Of a stretch of 55,452 bases of DNA, positions 1 through 7,562 are shown piece after piece. Origin of the DNA: an uncultured Gemmiger sp. Lineage in GTDB: Bacteria; Bacillota; Clostridia; Oscillospirales; Ruminococcaceae. Position 1 is the stretch's first letter. Each line of letters opens with the position of its first letter. The position numbers and the translations under genes were made by a program. Where the stretch lies: positions 1 through 55,452 of the forward strand of contig CASFJO010000030.1 of assembly GCA_949295035.1 (NCBI GenBank), written 5' to 3'. Under the pieces are notes generated by a model. It saw nothing but the letters and a program-made list of their open reading frames with translations, was not told where the DNA came from and searched no databases.

Positions 1-310
1 CATCAGCACCCTTTATCCTGCCAGTATTTGATTTTTTGACTTCACATCGTGTTCCTTGCCTCTGAAAACATTGATTTTACTGGACTATCTCATGTTTTCT
101 TATTAGGAGGCGGGGAAGGTTCATTCCCGCTAAATTGTTCTTATTGAAAGAGGTGGCGCTGTCCGGGAGTGGATACTTTTTAGCGTTTCCTCGTTTCTGG
201 CATATACGGGCCGGACAAGGGTGTGCAAAAATGAGCCGCCATGGGACTATGTGATAGCAGCGATAGGAAGCGGGTCGATGGCGGACTAATCCACCAAGTC
301 CCCGGAAAAC
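1..310. other. Unassigned AT-richer region
   Basis: No credible gene is visible here. The first ~120 bases are clearly richer in A+T than the rest of the window. A minus-strand open frame of about 94 codons crosses 77-361, but it has no family resemblance, no good ribosome binding site, and runs through the terminator hairpin at 318-351, so I do not call it. Confidence 0.4.
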
Positions 311-317
311 AGAAAAA

Positions 318-351
318 GCCCGGAAAGCCCATAATATCAGGCTTTCCGGGC
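318..351 (-). terminator. Intrinsic terminator, second behind tRNA-Leu
   Basis: Perfect 12-bp inverted repeat (GCCCGGAAAGCC / GGCTTTCCGGGC, 10-base loop). Read on the minus strand it is followed by TTTTTCTGTTTT. It lies behind the first tRNA-Leu terminator and would act as a backup stop. Confidence 0.75.
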
Positions 352-364
352 ATAGATACAAAAA

Positions 365-387
365 CAGCCCTCCGATTTGGAAGGCTG
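365..387 (-). terminator. Terminator of tRNA-Leu
   Basis: Stem CAGCCTTCC / GGAGGGCTG (minus strand, one G-T pair, 5-base loop) followed by TTTTTGT. It starts 29 bases after the tRNA-Leu CCA end. Confidence 0.75.
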
Positions 388-415
388 CTTTTGTATTAAA
401 GATTGTTCCTTAATA

Positions 416-499
416 TGGTGCGGAAGATGGGACTTGAACCCACACGTCATGGACACACGCACCTCAAACGTGCCTGTCTGCCGATTCCAGCACTTCCGC
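416..499 (-). tRNA. tRNA-Leu (anticodon GAG)
   Basis: Cloverleaf readable on the minus strand. The acceptor GCGGAAG pairs with CTTCCGC, and the encoded CCA occupies 416-418. The anticodon stem is CACGT/GCGTG with loop TTGAGGT, giving anticodon GAG. The extra variable arm is that of a class II tRNA, and the T-loop GTTCAAGTC is present. CCA is genomically encoded. Confidence 0.93.
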
Positions 500-530
500 T
501 TATAGGCAGCAGCGAACTGCTGCAAGGGAT

Positions 531-560
531 ATTTTAGCACAAAGCGCCCGGCTGCGTCAA
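531..560 (-). promoter_or_regulatory. Promoter of tRNA-Leu
   Basis: Minus-strand TTGACG (555-560) and TAAAAT (531-536) with an 18-base spacer, about 25 bases upstream of the mature tRNA 5' end. The -35 box overlaps the stop codon of rmuC. Confidence 0.65.
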
Positions 561-1846
561 GTATTTTGTTGACCGGTGGCGCCCGGCAAAAGGGTCATCG
601 GATCGTCGTTTGTCTCCAGCTTGTCCAGCGCCTCCAGCCGGCGCTGCATCTGGCGGGTGCGCACCCCCACCAGAGTTTCCAGTTCCCGGCTGGCCTGTTC
701 CAGGCGGGCCTGGGTCTGGGCCAGCGCCTGGCCGAACCGGGCAAACTCCCCTTTCACGCTGCCCAGAACCTGCCAGACCTCCCCCGACCGCTTCTGGATG
801 GCCAGTGTACGGAATCCCATCTGCAAACTGTTGAGCAGCGCCGCCATGGTGGTGGGCCCGGCTGCCACGACCTTATACTCCCGCTGGAGCCGCTCGGTGA
901 TGCCCCGGCGCACCGCCTCGGCGTACAGCCCCTCCACCGGCAGGAACATCACCCCGAAATCCGTCGTGTGGGGCGGGGCCAGATACTTGTCGTGGATATC
1001 TTTGGCAAATGCCCGCAGGCGCTTGTCCAACTCCCGGGCGGCGGCATCCGCCGCGGCCGGATCGGCGGCATCGTAAGCAGCCAGCAGCGCGTTGTAGGCG
1101 TCCAGCGGGAATTTGGCGTCGATGGGCATCCAAACAGTACTCTCCCCGTCGCCGGGCAGCCGCAGCGCGTACTCCACCCGCTCACCGCTGCCGGGCACGG
1201 TGGCAACGTTGGCCGCGTACTGGGCCGGCGCCAGCAGCTGCTCCAGGATCGCGCCCAGCTGCACCTCCCCCAGGATCCCTCTGGTCTTTACGTTGCTCAG
1301 TACTTTTTTCAGGTCCCCTACCCCAGCGGCCAGGGTCTGCATCTCGCCCAGGCCCTTATACACCGCCTCTAGCCGGCTGCTCACCAGTTCAAAGCTCTGG
1401 CGCAGTTTGTCATCCAGCGTTTTTTGCAGCTTCTCATCCACGGTCTGGCGCATCTGAGCCAGCTGCTGGTTGTTGTCCGCCTGCAGGCTGGCCAGCCGCT
1501 GTTCCACCGTCTGGCGGATATTCTCCAGCTTCTGCTCGCTCTGCAGCCCGGTGCCCTTCAGCTGCTCGTTGACCAGCAGCAGCTGATCGGTCACGGTACG
1601 CTGCAGGGCGTTCTGCTGCTGGGCCAGGTGCTGCAGACCCTCCCGCAGATGGCTGTCCTGGGTCTGAGCCGCCCGGCTTTGCGCATCGGCCAGTTCCTTA
1701 CGGGTCTGGCGCAGTTCCGCCAGCAGGTCCTGGCGCACTTTTTCCAGATCCTCCCCCTGCAGACCGCCTGTATTCCGCCCTCGCAAAAGCGCTGCCAGCG
1801 AGCACACGCAGGCCAGCAGCGCCGCAATACATGTCACGATTTCCAT
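557..1846 (-). CDS. rmuC: RmuC family DNA recombination protein
   Basis: 429 residues. An N-terminal hydrophobic segment (about 3-21) anchors the protein. A long coiled coil rich in Gln/Glu/Leu (about 30-190) follows, then the RmuC domain (about 190-390), recognisable from the GILGEVQLGAILEQLL motif and the segment that predicts a PD-(D/E)XK-like nuclease fold. RmuC limits recombination between inverted repeats; its biochemical activity is still only predicted. The start is ATG with AAGGAG eight bases upstream. It is monocistronic: its stop overlaps the tRNA-Leu promoter and its own promoter lies at 1899-1927. Confidence 0.92.
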   Translation of the reverse strand: MEIVTCIAALLACVCSLAALLRGRNTGGLQGEDLEKVRQDLLAELRQTRKELADAQSRAAQTQDSHLREGLQHLAQQQNALQRTVTDQLLLVNEQLKGTGLQSEQKLENIRQTVEQRLASLQADNNQQLAQMRQTVDEKLQKTLDDKLRQSFELVSSRLEAVYKGLGEMQTLAAGVGDLKKVLSNVKTRGILGEVQLGAILEQLLAPAQYAANVATVPGSGERVEYALRLPGDGESTVWMPIDAKFPLDAYNALLAAYDAADPAAADAAARELDKRLRAFAKDIHDKYLAPPHTTDFGVMFLPVEGLYAEAVRRGITERLQREYKVVAAGPTTMAALLNSLQMGFRTLAIQKRSGEVWQVLGSVKGEFARFGQALAQTQARLEQASRELETLVGVRTRQMQRRLEALDKLETNDDPMTLLPGATGQQNT

Positions 1847-1898
1847 CTTTTTCTCCTTAGCCTATCGGGATAACCCGGACTGTTGCGTCATAGGTATA

Positions 1899-1927
1899 AG
1901 TATAAAAGCTTTCATAAGCCAAATCAA
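1899..1927 (-). promoter_or_regulatory. Promoter of rmuC
   Basis: Minus-strand TTGATT (1922-1927) and TATACT (1899-1904) with a 17-base spacer, about 50 bases before the rmuC start. It lies within the ribosome-binding and leader region of the divergent deacetylase gene. Confidence 0.6.
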
Positions 1928-1945
1928 GAAAAAGAGGCGAGAGAG

Positions 1946-2746
1946 ATGCAGCTGACCCTTCGTGCCCGCCGGCTGCTGGCGGGCGGGCTTTTGGCGCTGG
2001 CCTGCGCCGCTGCCGCGCTGCGGCTGACCGGGCCGGGCGCGGCCTGCCGCGAGGGCGACCTGACACGGATCCCGGACGATGCAGGTTTTCTTCCCCAGGC
2101 GCAGACAGCCGAGGCGGACGGAAAAAAGTGGGTGGCGCTGACCTTTGATGACGGCCCCAGCCGCAACACGGAACCTATTCTGGATATTCTGGCCGAACAA
2201 CAGGTACCTGCCACCTTCTTTGTGGTGACCGCCGAAAACAACGAGGCCTGGCTACCGCTGCTGGAACGCATCCAGGCGGAGGGCCACCAGATCGGGCTGC
2301 ACAGCTGCACCCACGAATACAGCAAAGTATATAGCAGCACCACCGATTTTTGGGCGGACATCAAAGCGCTGAAAGAAAAGCTGGCTCCCTATGTGGCCGA
2401 TCCCGAGGCGCTGACCTGGCTGCGGTTCATCGGCGGCAGCACCAATACCATCAGCCATCGCTACGGGGGCAGCCGTATCATGACACGGCTCAAGGAACAA
2501 GCGGCGGAACGGGGCTACCACACCATCGACTGGAACGTGAGCGCCGAGGACGCGGCCGGCGGCCATCCCGGCGCCGAGACGATCCTTCGCAACATCGTGA
2601 AAGACGCCAAAGAACGAAATGTCTGCGTAGTGCTCATGCACGACACCAAGGCTACCGACACGACCGTGGAGGCACTGCCGGATGTTATCAGCTGGTTCAA
2701 GGAGAACGGTTTTTCTTTCTGCACCGTAGAGGATCTGCCCCAATGA
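1946..2746 (+). CDS. Polysaccharide deacetylase (NodB/PdaA-like)
   Basis: 266 residues from the ATG at 1946. That start is preferred over an in-frame upstream ATG at 1883 because it has a purine-rich binding site (GAGGCGAGAGAG) and begins a signal-anchor (hydrophobic residues about 10-27). The NodB fold shows TFDDGPS at 66-72 (catalytic Asp pair), the zinc-binding H-x3-H at 119-123, a RFIGGS segment in place of the usual RxPxG loop, and a C-terminal LMHD motif with catalytic His. Such enzymes de-N-acetylate peptidoglycan or other surface glycans outside the membrane; the exact substrate cannot be read from sequence. It is monocistronic and ends at the hairpin at 2753. Confidence 0.9.
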   Translation: MQLTLRARRLLAGGLLALACAAAALRLTGPGAACREGDLTRIPDDAGFLPQAQTAEADGKKWVALTFDDGPSRNTEPILDILAEQQVPATFFVVTAENNEAWLPLLERIQAEGHQIGLHSCTHEYSKVYSSTTDFWADIKALKEKLAPYVADPEALTWLRFIGGSTNTISHRYGGSRIMTRLKEQAAERGYHTIDWNVSAEDAAGGHPGAETILRNIVKDAKERNVCVVLMHDTKATDTTVEALPDVISWFKENGFSFCTVEDLPQ

Positions 2747-2752
2747 TCTTGT

Positions 2753-2781
2753 ACCGCTTTGCCTTGGCGAAGCGGTTTTTT
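2753..2781 (+). terminator. Terminator of the deacetylase gene
   Basis: Nested hairpin ACCGCTT-GCC-TT-GGC-AAGCGGT followed by TTTTTTG, six bases after the stop codon. Confidence 0.8.
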
Positions 2782-2845
2782 GTGCGTTTCAGCGGATTTT
2801 TCGCGGAGGATTTGTAAACTTTTCCCGAACAAGCGGCCCCGCGAA

Positions 2846-2874
2846 TTGTAAAATGCGCGGGAATGGTGTATGAT
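2846..2874 (+). promoter_or_regulatory. Promoter of the DUF5685/J-protein operon
   Basis: TTGTAA (2846-2851), 17 bases, TATGAT (2869-2874). Predicted transcription start is about 30 bases before the DUF5685 start codon at 2912. Confidence 0.65.
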
Positions 2875-2911
2875 ACAAGCATGCACGTGCCAGGAAAGGG
2901 GGAACAGCAGG

Positions 2912-3775
2912 ATGTTTGGCTATGTGACCCCCTGCAAACCGGAACTGCGCATACGGGAATGGGAAAGCTATCGGGCCACCTACTGCGGTCTGTGCGGGCA
3001 GTTGGGCCGGGAGTATGGGCTTGTGGCCCGTATGTTTCTGAACTATGACCTGGTTCTGGTAGCCCTGATGGCGGACAGCCTGGCCGGCGAGATGGGCGGC
3101 GTATGCCGCTGCCGGTGCATCGCCAGCCCGGTGCGCAAACACTGCATTCTGCAAAGTACCCAGGGCCTTCGGCTGGCCGCCGCGTCGATGGTGCTTCTGT
3201 GCTGGTACAAGCTGGCGGACGACAGGGCCGACGAGCGTGGGGTTCGTGCCCTGGCGGCCGGCGCGCTGCGGCTTTTGCTGCGGCCCGCCTGGAGAAAAGC
3301 CGCCGCCGCTTATCCCGCGCTGGACGCGGAACTGGCCGCCCAGACCCGGGCCCAGCAGCAGCTGGAGGCCGGGCAGGCCCACAGCCCCGACCAGGCCGCC
3401 GAGCCCACCGGGCGGATGTGCGCCGCGATCCTGGTACAGTGCGCTCCCTCCTCCGCCGACCGGCCCGCGCTGGAACGGCTGGGGCTGTTTCTGGGCAAGA
3501 TCCTGTATTGGCTGGACGCCGCCGAGGATCTGGAGCAGGACCGGCAGCGGGGCCGCTACAACGTGTTCCTGCTGCAGGGAATGACCCATGAGCAGGCCGT
3601 AGCCCGGGCGCAGGAACTCTGCCGGATGGCGGCGGGCGAGATCGCCCTGTGCTACAACCTGCTGCCCTGGCGGCACAGCAAGACCATTCTGGACAATATC
3701 ATCTTCCTGGGGCTGGCCCAGAGTATCCGCCGGGCGGGCGAAGTGTCCGGCAGGCAAAGCCGGCGCCCTGAGTAA
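2912..3775 (+). CDS. DUF5685 family protein
   Basis: 287 residues. The start is the ATG at 2912, with AAAGGGGG nine bases upstream; an in-frame ATG further up lies on the promoter -10 box. The opening FGYVTPCKPEL, the segment YRATYCGLCGQLGREYG (about residues 18-34) and the Cys-rich CRCRCIASPVRKHC (about 68-81) are typical of DUF5685, an uncharacterised Firmicutes family. The remainder is helical and charged with no membrane span; a KLADDRADE acidic segment is also conserved in the family as I recall it. It is first gene of a three-gene operon: a J-domain protein follows after 16 bases, then a membrane protein. Function unknown. Confidence 0.85.
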   Translation: MFGYVTPCKPELRIREWESYRATYCGLCGQLGREYGLVARMFLNYDLVLVALMADSLAGEMGGVCRCRCIASPVRKHCILQSTQGLRLAAASMVLLCWYKLADDRADERGVRALAAGALRLLLRPAWRKAAAAYPALDAELAAQTRAQQQLEAGQAHSPDQAAEPTGRMCAAILVQCAPSSADRPALERLGLFLGKILYWLDAAEDLEQDRQRGRYNVFLLQGMTHEQAVARAQELCRMAAGEIALCYNLLPWRHSKTILDNIIFLGLAQSIRRAGEVSGRQSRRPE

Positions 3776-3791
3776 CAAGGAGGATTTGTAA

Positions 3792-4400
3792 ATGGACCCG
3801 TATCAGATTCTGGGGCTTGCCCCCGGTGCATCCGAAGAGGAGGTGCGGGCCGCTTACCGGCGGCTGGCGCAGACCTACAATCCGGACAATTACGAGGCCG
3901 GCCCCCTGCAGGACCAGGCCCGGGAAAAGATGCAGCAGATCGACGCGGCTTTTGACACGATCATGGGTCAGCTGCGCACCGGCCGCGCAGCCGGCAGCGA
4001 ACCGGGCGGGACCACAAGCGGCCCCACCGGCTATCCGCAGATCCGGGCCATGATCAGCGAGGGCCGGGCGGACGACGCCCTGACTGCTCTGCAACAGGTC
4101 CCCAACGGGCAGGCCAGCGCCGAGTGGAATTTTCTCATGGGCAGCGCCTACTATTATAAAGGCTGGCTGGGCGAGGCCCAGGCCTATTTTGAGCAGGCCT
4201 GCCGGATGGCACCCTCCAACCGGGAATACGCCGCCGCCTACCGCAACCTGAAAAACAGCGCCGGCGGGCAGATGCACGGCAACCCCTACAACGCCCCTTA
4301 TGGCATGCCCCAGGACGGGGCCATGGGGTGCAGCTGCTGCGATATGTGCATGGCCATGATGTGCATGGATATGTGCTGCGGCTGCGGGCGGGGCTGCTGA
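3792..4400 (+). CDS. J-domain protein with Cys/Met-rich tail
   Basis: 202 residues. Residues 1-65 are a J domain (DPYQILGLAPGASEEEVRAAY), but the HPD tripeptide that stimulates DnaK is replaced by N30-P31-D32. Residues about 80-160 look like paired helical TPR-type repeats. The last 25 residues are extraordinary: nine Cys and six Met (CSCCDMCMAMMCMDMCC and onward). The start follows an AAGGAGG site and sits 16 bases after DUF5685; the membrane-protein gene starts one base after its stop, so the three are co-translated. It may be a co-chaperone or a metal-binding scaffold for the neighbouring proteins; both ideas are inference. Confidence 0.85.
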   Translation: MDPYQILGLAPGASEEEVRAAYRRLAQTYNPDNYEAGPLQDQAREKMQQIDAAFDTIMGQLRTGRAAGSEPGGTTSGPTGYPQIRAMISEGRADDALTALQQVPNGQASAEWNFLMGSAYYYKGWLGEAQAYFEQACRMAPSNREYAAAYRNLKNSAGGQMHGNPYNAPYGMPQDGAMGCSCCDMCMAMMCMDMCCGCGRGC

Positions 4401-4401
4401 C

Positions 4402-4947
4402 ATGCGCCGCCAAACCGGCAGCTGGCCGGTGGCCTTCTGCGGAATCATTGCCGGGTTGTGCGTGGCCGTGATGCTCTGCGGCAGTGTGCTGCCGCTGGCA
4501 ACCTTCTGCGCGCCCGCGCTGGGCGGCCTGCTGCTGATTCCCGTACTGATCGAATGCGGCGCCAAGGCAGCCTGGCTCACCTGGTTGGCGGTGTCCCTGA
4601 TCTGCGCTTTGACGGTGCCGGATCCGGAACTGGCGTTTGCTTTTATCTTTTTGCTTGGCTATTATCCCCTGCTCAAAGTCCGGTTGGACCGTCTGCGGCC
4701 GGCCGCGCTGCGCTGGGGGATAAAGCTGGCGATATGGAACGGCGCGATCACCGCTATGTACGGCGCTCTCACGCTGATCTTTCGCCTGGAATATATTATA
4801 GAAGAACTGCGCGCGTACCGGCCCGGGATGCTGGCCGCGCTGCTGGCGCTGGGGAACCTGACCCTCTGGGTCTACGACCGGGCGCTGGTCAGCGCGGCGC
4901 GTCTGTATCTGGTGCGCATCCGGCCCCTGCTGCCTAAGCGGCGGTAG
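4402..4947 (+). CDS. Small integral membrane protein of the DUF5685 operon
   Basis: 181 residues with about five hydrophobic segments (roughly 10-28, 32-50, 54-92, 108-128, 140-158) and a basic C-terminus (LLPKRR). It starts one base after the stop of the J-protein gene. I do not recognise a named family; the pattern resembles small multi-pass membrane proteins found beside DUF5685 genes in Clostridia. It could be the membrane partner of the two soluble proteins upstream. No convincing terminator follows. Confidence 0.75.
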   Translation: MRRQTGSWPVAFCGIIAGLCVAVMLCGSVLPLATFCAPALGGLLLIPVLIECGAKAAWLTWLAVSLICALTVPDPELAFAFIFLLGYYPLLKVRLDRLRPAALRWGIKLAIWNGAITAMYGALTLIFRLEYIIEELRAYRPGMLAALLALGNLTLWVYDRALVSAARLYLVRIRPLLPKRR

Positions 4948-5006
4948 GAGGCGGGCGCTGTTGGATCACACGAAAGGGGGCGGGGCCGCTCTACAGGTAT
5001 GGGAGA

Positions 5007-5160
5007 GCGCCGGGCCACGCGGCGGCAACGCCGTGAGGGTGACGAGGTGAGGGTTTATCGAAAGATTCGGCGGGTGGCCCTCTGGCTGTGGACCGCACAG
5101 TCATCAGCAGCGGAACAAAACCCGGCAGCAATGCCGGAAACAGAGACCGCTGTTCACAAG
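5007..5160 (+). ncRNA. glmS ribozyme (glucosamine-6-phosphate-activated)
   Basis: The self-cleaving glmS riboswitch-ribozyme is readable from its conserved core. Cleavage is expected between A5006 and G5007 in the AGCGCC site. The signature GACGAGG ... GGGTTTATCGAAA ... TTCGGCGGGTG is at about 5040-5080. The P3 pairing TGTGGA/TTCACA encloses a P4 arm with CAGCGG/CCGCTG and CCGGC/GCCGG. When glucosamine-6-phosphate is plentiful the RNA cleaves itself and the downstream glmS message is degraded. It lies on the same strand as glmS, but with about 440 bases between its end and the start codon. Confidence 0.93.
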
Positions 5161-5602
5161 TTGTATCGCAGCGTATGGCGCGGAGATCCGCGCCTGGCAG
5201 GCAAGGCGCGCACAGCGCCCCCGGGCACCACGCGGTCCGGCGTGCCCCTGCGATGCGGCAAACGGTTCTGCTGAACATACACATTTTGCCGGGCGGCAGG
5301 CCCGGCATGGCTGCCTTTTCGGAAAGCGGGCAGCTTTGTTTGCTGCGCGGCATCGCGCGGCTTTGACGAGAGCGGCGCGTCTGCCCTGGCAGGGAACGCC
5401 GCCGCGGAAGATTGCCGGAGAACGGTGGAGCGGATAAGCCTCCGCCGGGCCGGGACAGGAGCGCGCAGCTATATGGCGTTTGTATACGGCCGGCGCGCCC
5501 CCTGGTTTTGTGCGTTCAAATCGGCCCGGGCCGGGCATCGGCTCCGTCGGGTCTGGTTTTGTGTGGCCTTTCTCCGGCCGATATCAAGGAGAAGCAATCT
5601 GT
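5161..5602 (+). other. Long GC-rich leader between ribozyme and glmS
   Basis: About 440 bases with no convincing gene. Several local hairpins are visible, e.g. GGCGCGG/CCGCGCC near 5174-5190 and GGGCAC/GTGCCC near 5221-5254, plus arms around 5290-5315. No T-run terminator or clear sigma-A promoter was seen. The glmS ribosome binding site (AAGGAGAAG, 5587-5595) closes it. Open frames through it lack start sites and family resemblance. Confidence 0.5.
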
Positions 5603-7423
5603 ATGTGTGGAATCGTAGGATATACCGGCTGCCGCAACGCGGTGGAAGTGCTGTTGGAAGGGCTGACCAAGCTGGAGTACCGCGGGTATGACTCGGCGGG
5701 GATCGCTGTGAGCGAAGACGGCCGCATCCAGGTGGAGAAGGCCATGGGCCGTCTCGATGCGCTGCGCCAGAAACTGGCGGAACATCCCCTGCCCGCCTGC
5801 GGCTGCGGCATCGGGCACACCCGCTGGGCCACCCACGGCGCGCCCAGCGATGTAAACAGCCACCCCCACAGCGGCGGCCGGGTGTGCATCGTGCACAACG
5901 GCATCATTGAAAATTACGCGCATCTCAAAGAAAACCTGGCGCGCAAAGGGTACGTTTTTGAAAGCGACACCGACACCGAAGTACTGGCCAAACTGCTGGA
6001 CAGCTGCTATCAGGGAGATCCGCTGGCCGCGCTGCACAAGATGGCCAGCCGGGTGCGGGGCAGTTATGCGTTGGCGGTGCTGTTTCGGGATGTGCCAGAC
6101 ACTGTATTCGCTGTGCGAAAAGAAAGCCCGCTGATCGTGGGTTACGGACAGGGCGAAAATTTCGTGGCCTCGGACATCCCGGCCCTGCTGCGCTATACCC
6201 GTCAGTACAGCGTGCTGGACGAGGGCGAAGTGGCAGTACTGCAGCCGGGCGGCGTCTGCGTCTACAACGAGTTCGGCCATGTGATCCCGAAAGAGCATCT
6301 GACGGTGGATTGGGATCTGGAAGCCGCGGAAAAGGGCGGCTATCCCCATTTTATGCTCAAAGAGATCCACGAACAGCCCCGCGCCATCGCGGCCACGGTA
6401 AATCCCCGGGTGCGGGACGGCCTGCCCTGTCTGGGGCTGGAGACCATCACCGACGACTACCTGCGCGGGGTGCGCTCGGTGCAGTTTGTAGCCTGCGGTA
6501 CCGCCATGCATGCGGGTATGGTGGGGCGGGCGCTGATCGAACAGTTGGCCCGGGTACCTGCCGCGGTGGACATCGCCAGCGAGTTCCGGTACCGGAACCC
6601 GATCGTGGGGGCGGAAGACCTGGTGGTGATCATCAGTCAGAGCGGCGAAACCAGCGATACCCTGGCGGCGCTGCGGCTGGCCCGGAAAAAGGGCGCCCGC
6701 GTGCTGGCGGTGGTGAATGTGGTGGGCTCCTCCATCGCCCGGGAGGCGGACGAAGTGCTGTACACCTACGCGGGGCCGGAGATCGCGGTGGCCTCCACCA
6801 AAGCCTACAGCGTGCAGCTCTGCGTTATGTATCTGCTGGCGCTGCGGATGGCGCTGGCGCGGGCAAGCCGCCCGGAGCCGGAGGTGCGCGCCATGACCGC
6901 CGAACTGCAGAAAATGGGCGAGCGCCAGCAGGCGCTTCTGGAACACTGTGACCGGGTACAGTACCTGGCCAGCCAGTTTATGAACAGCGAGGACCTGTTC
7001 TTTATGGGGCGCGGGCTGGATTACGCCTTGAGCCTGGAGGCCTCGCTGAAGCTCAAGGAGATCAGCTATATCCATTCGGAGGCCTACGCGGCCGGCGAAC
7101 TCAAGCACGGCACCATCTCGCTGGTGGTGCCCGGCACACCGGTGGTGGCACTGGCGACCCAGCGGGCGATCAGCGAAAAGACCCTGTCCAACGTGCGGGA
7201 GGCCCGCAGCCGGGGGGCACGGGTGATCCTGCTCTGCCGGGAAGACGCCGCTGTGCCCGATGACGCAGCCGACTACCTGCTGCGCCTGCCGGACTGCCCC
7301 GATCTGCTGATGCCGCTGCAGATGATCGTGCCGCTGCAGCTGTTTGCCTACTACATGAGCGTGCTGCGGGGCTGCGATGTGGATAAACCCCGCAATCTGG
7401 CCAAAAGCGTGACGGTGGAATAA
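5603..7423 (+). CDS. glmS: Glutamine--fructose-6-phosphate aminotransferase (isomerizing)
   Basis: 606 residues, the family's normal length. It makes glucosamine-6-phosphate from fructose-6-phosphate and glutamine, the first step to UDP-GlcNAc. The start is set by MCGIVGYTG: after Met removal, Cys2 is the N-terminal glutaminase nucleophile, so upstream in-frame starts are excluded. AAGGAGAAG lies 8 bases before it. Glutaminase domain about 2-240; two SIS isomerase domains, with SQSGETSDT at about 345; the conserved C-terminal tail DVDKPRNLAKSVTVE is intact. Controlled by the glmS ribozyme at 5007. Confidence 0.97.
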   Translation: MCGIVGYTGCRNAVEVLLEGLTKLEYRGYDSAGIAVSEDGRIQVEKAMGRLDALRQKLAEHPLPACGCGIGHTRWATHGAPSDVNSHPHSGGRVCIVHNGIIENYAHLKENLARKGYVFESDTDTEVLAKLLDSCYQGDPLAALHKMASRVRGSYALAVLFRDVPDTVFAVRKESPLIVGYGQGENFVASDIPALLRYTRQYSVLDEGEVAVLQPGGVCVYNEFGHVIPKEHLTVDWDLEAAEKGGYPHFMLKEIHEQPRAIAATVNPRVRDGLPCLGLETITDDYLRGVRSVQFVACGTAMHAGMVGRALIEQLARVPAAVDIASEFRYRNPIVGAEDLVVIISQSGETSDTLAALRLARKKGARVLAVVNVVGSSIAREADEVLYTYAGPEIAVASTKAYSVQLCVMYLLALRMALARASRPEPEVRAMTAELQKMGERQQALLEHCDRVQYLASQFMNSEDLFFMGRGLDYALSLEASLKLKEISYIHSEAYAAGELKHGTISLVVPGTPVVALATQRAISEKTLSNVREARSRGARVILLCREDAAVPDDAADYLLRLPDCPDLLMPLQMIVPLQLFAYYMSVLRGCDVDKPRNLAKSVTVE

Positions 7424-7429
7424 CCCCGG

Positions 7430-7463
7430 GCCTGCGCGGCGCTGAGCGCCGCGCAGGCTTTTT
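7430..7463 (+). terminator. Terminator of glmS
   Basis: GCCTGCGCGGCGC-TGA-GCGCCGCGCAGGC, a 13-bp perfect stem, then TTTTT; six bases after the glmS stop. Confidence 0.88.
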
Positions 7464-7483
7464 CACCAAAGCGGGGACGGCAC

Positions 7484-7512
7484 TGGCATTTTTTTGCCGG
7501 GCACGGTATAAT
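7484..7512 (+). promoter_or_regulatory. Promoter of the AI-2E family gene
   Basis: Consensus TATAAT at 7507-7512 with a weak -35 (TGGCAT, 17-base spacer, or CTGGCA, 18-base spacer). About 50 bases before the ATG at 7563. Confidence 0.6.
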
Positions 7513-7562
7513 GAAAAGAAAAAGAAATGCGCCGCGTATCCGCGCGGCGGGGAGCGTGAACG

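Noticed and set aside
77-361. Possible 94-residue minus-strand gene near the left edge
   Set aside because: Runs through a strong terminator, lacks a ribosome binding site, and has no recognisable composition.
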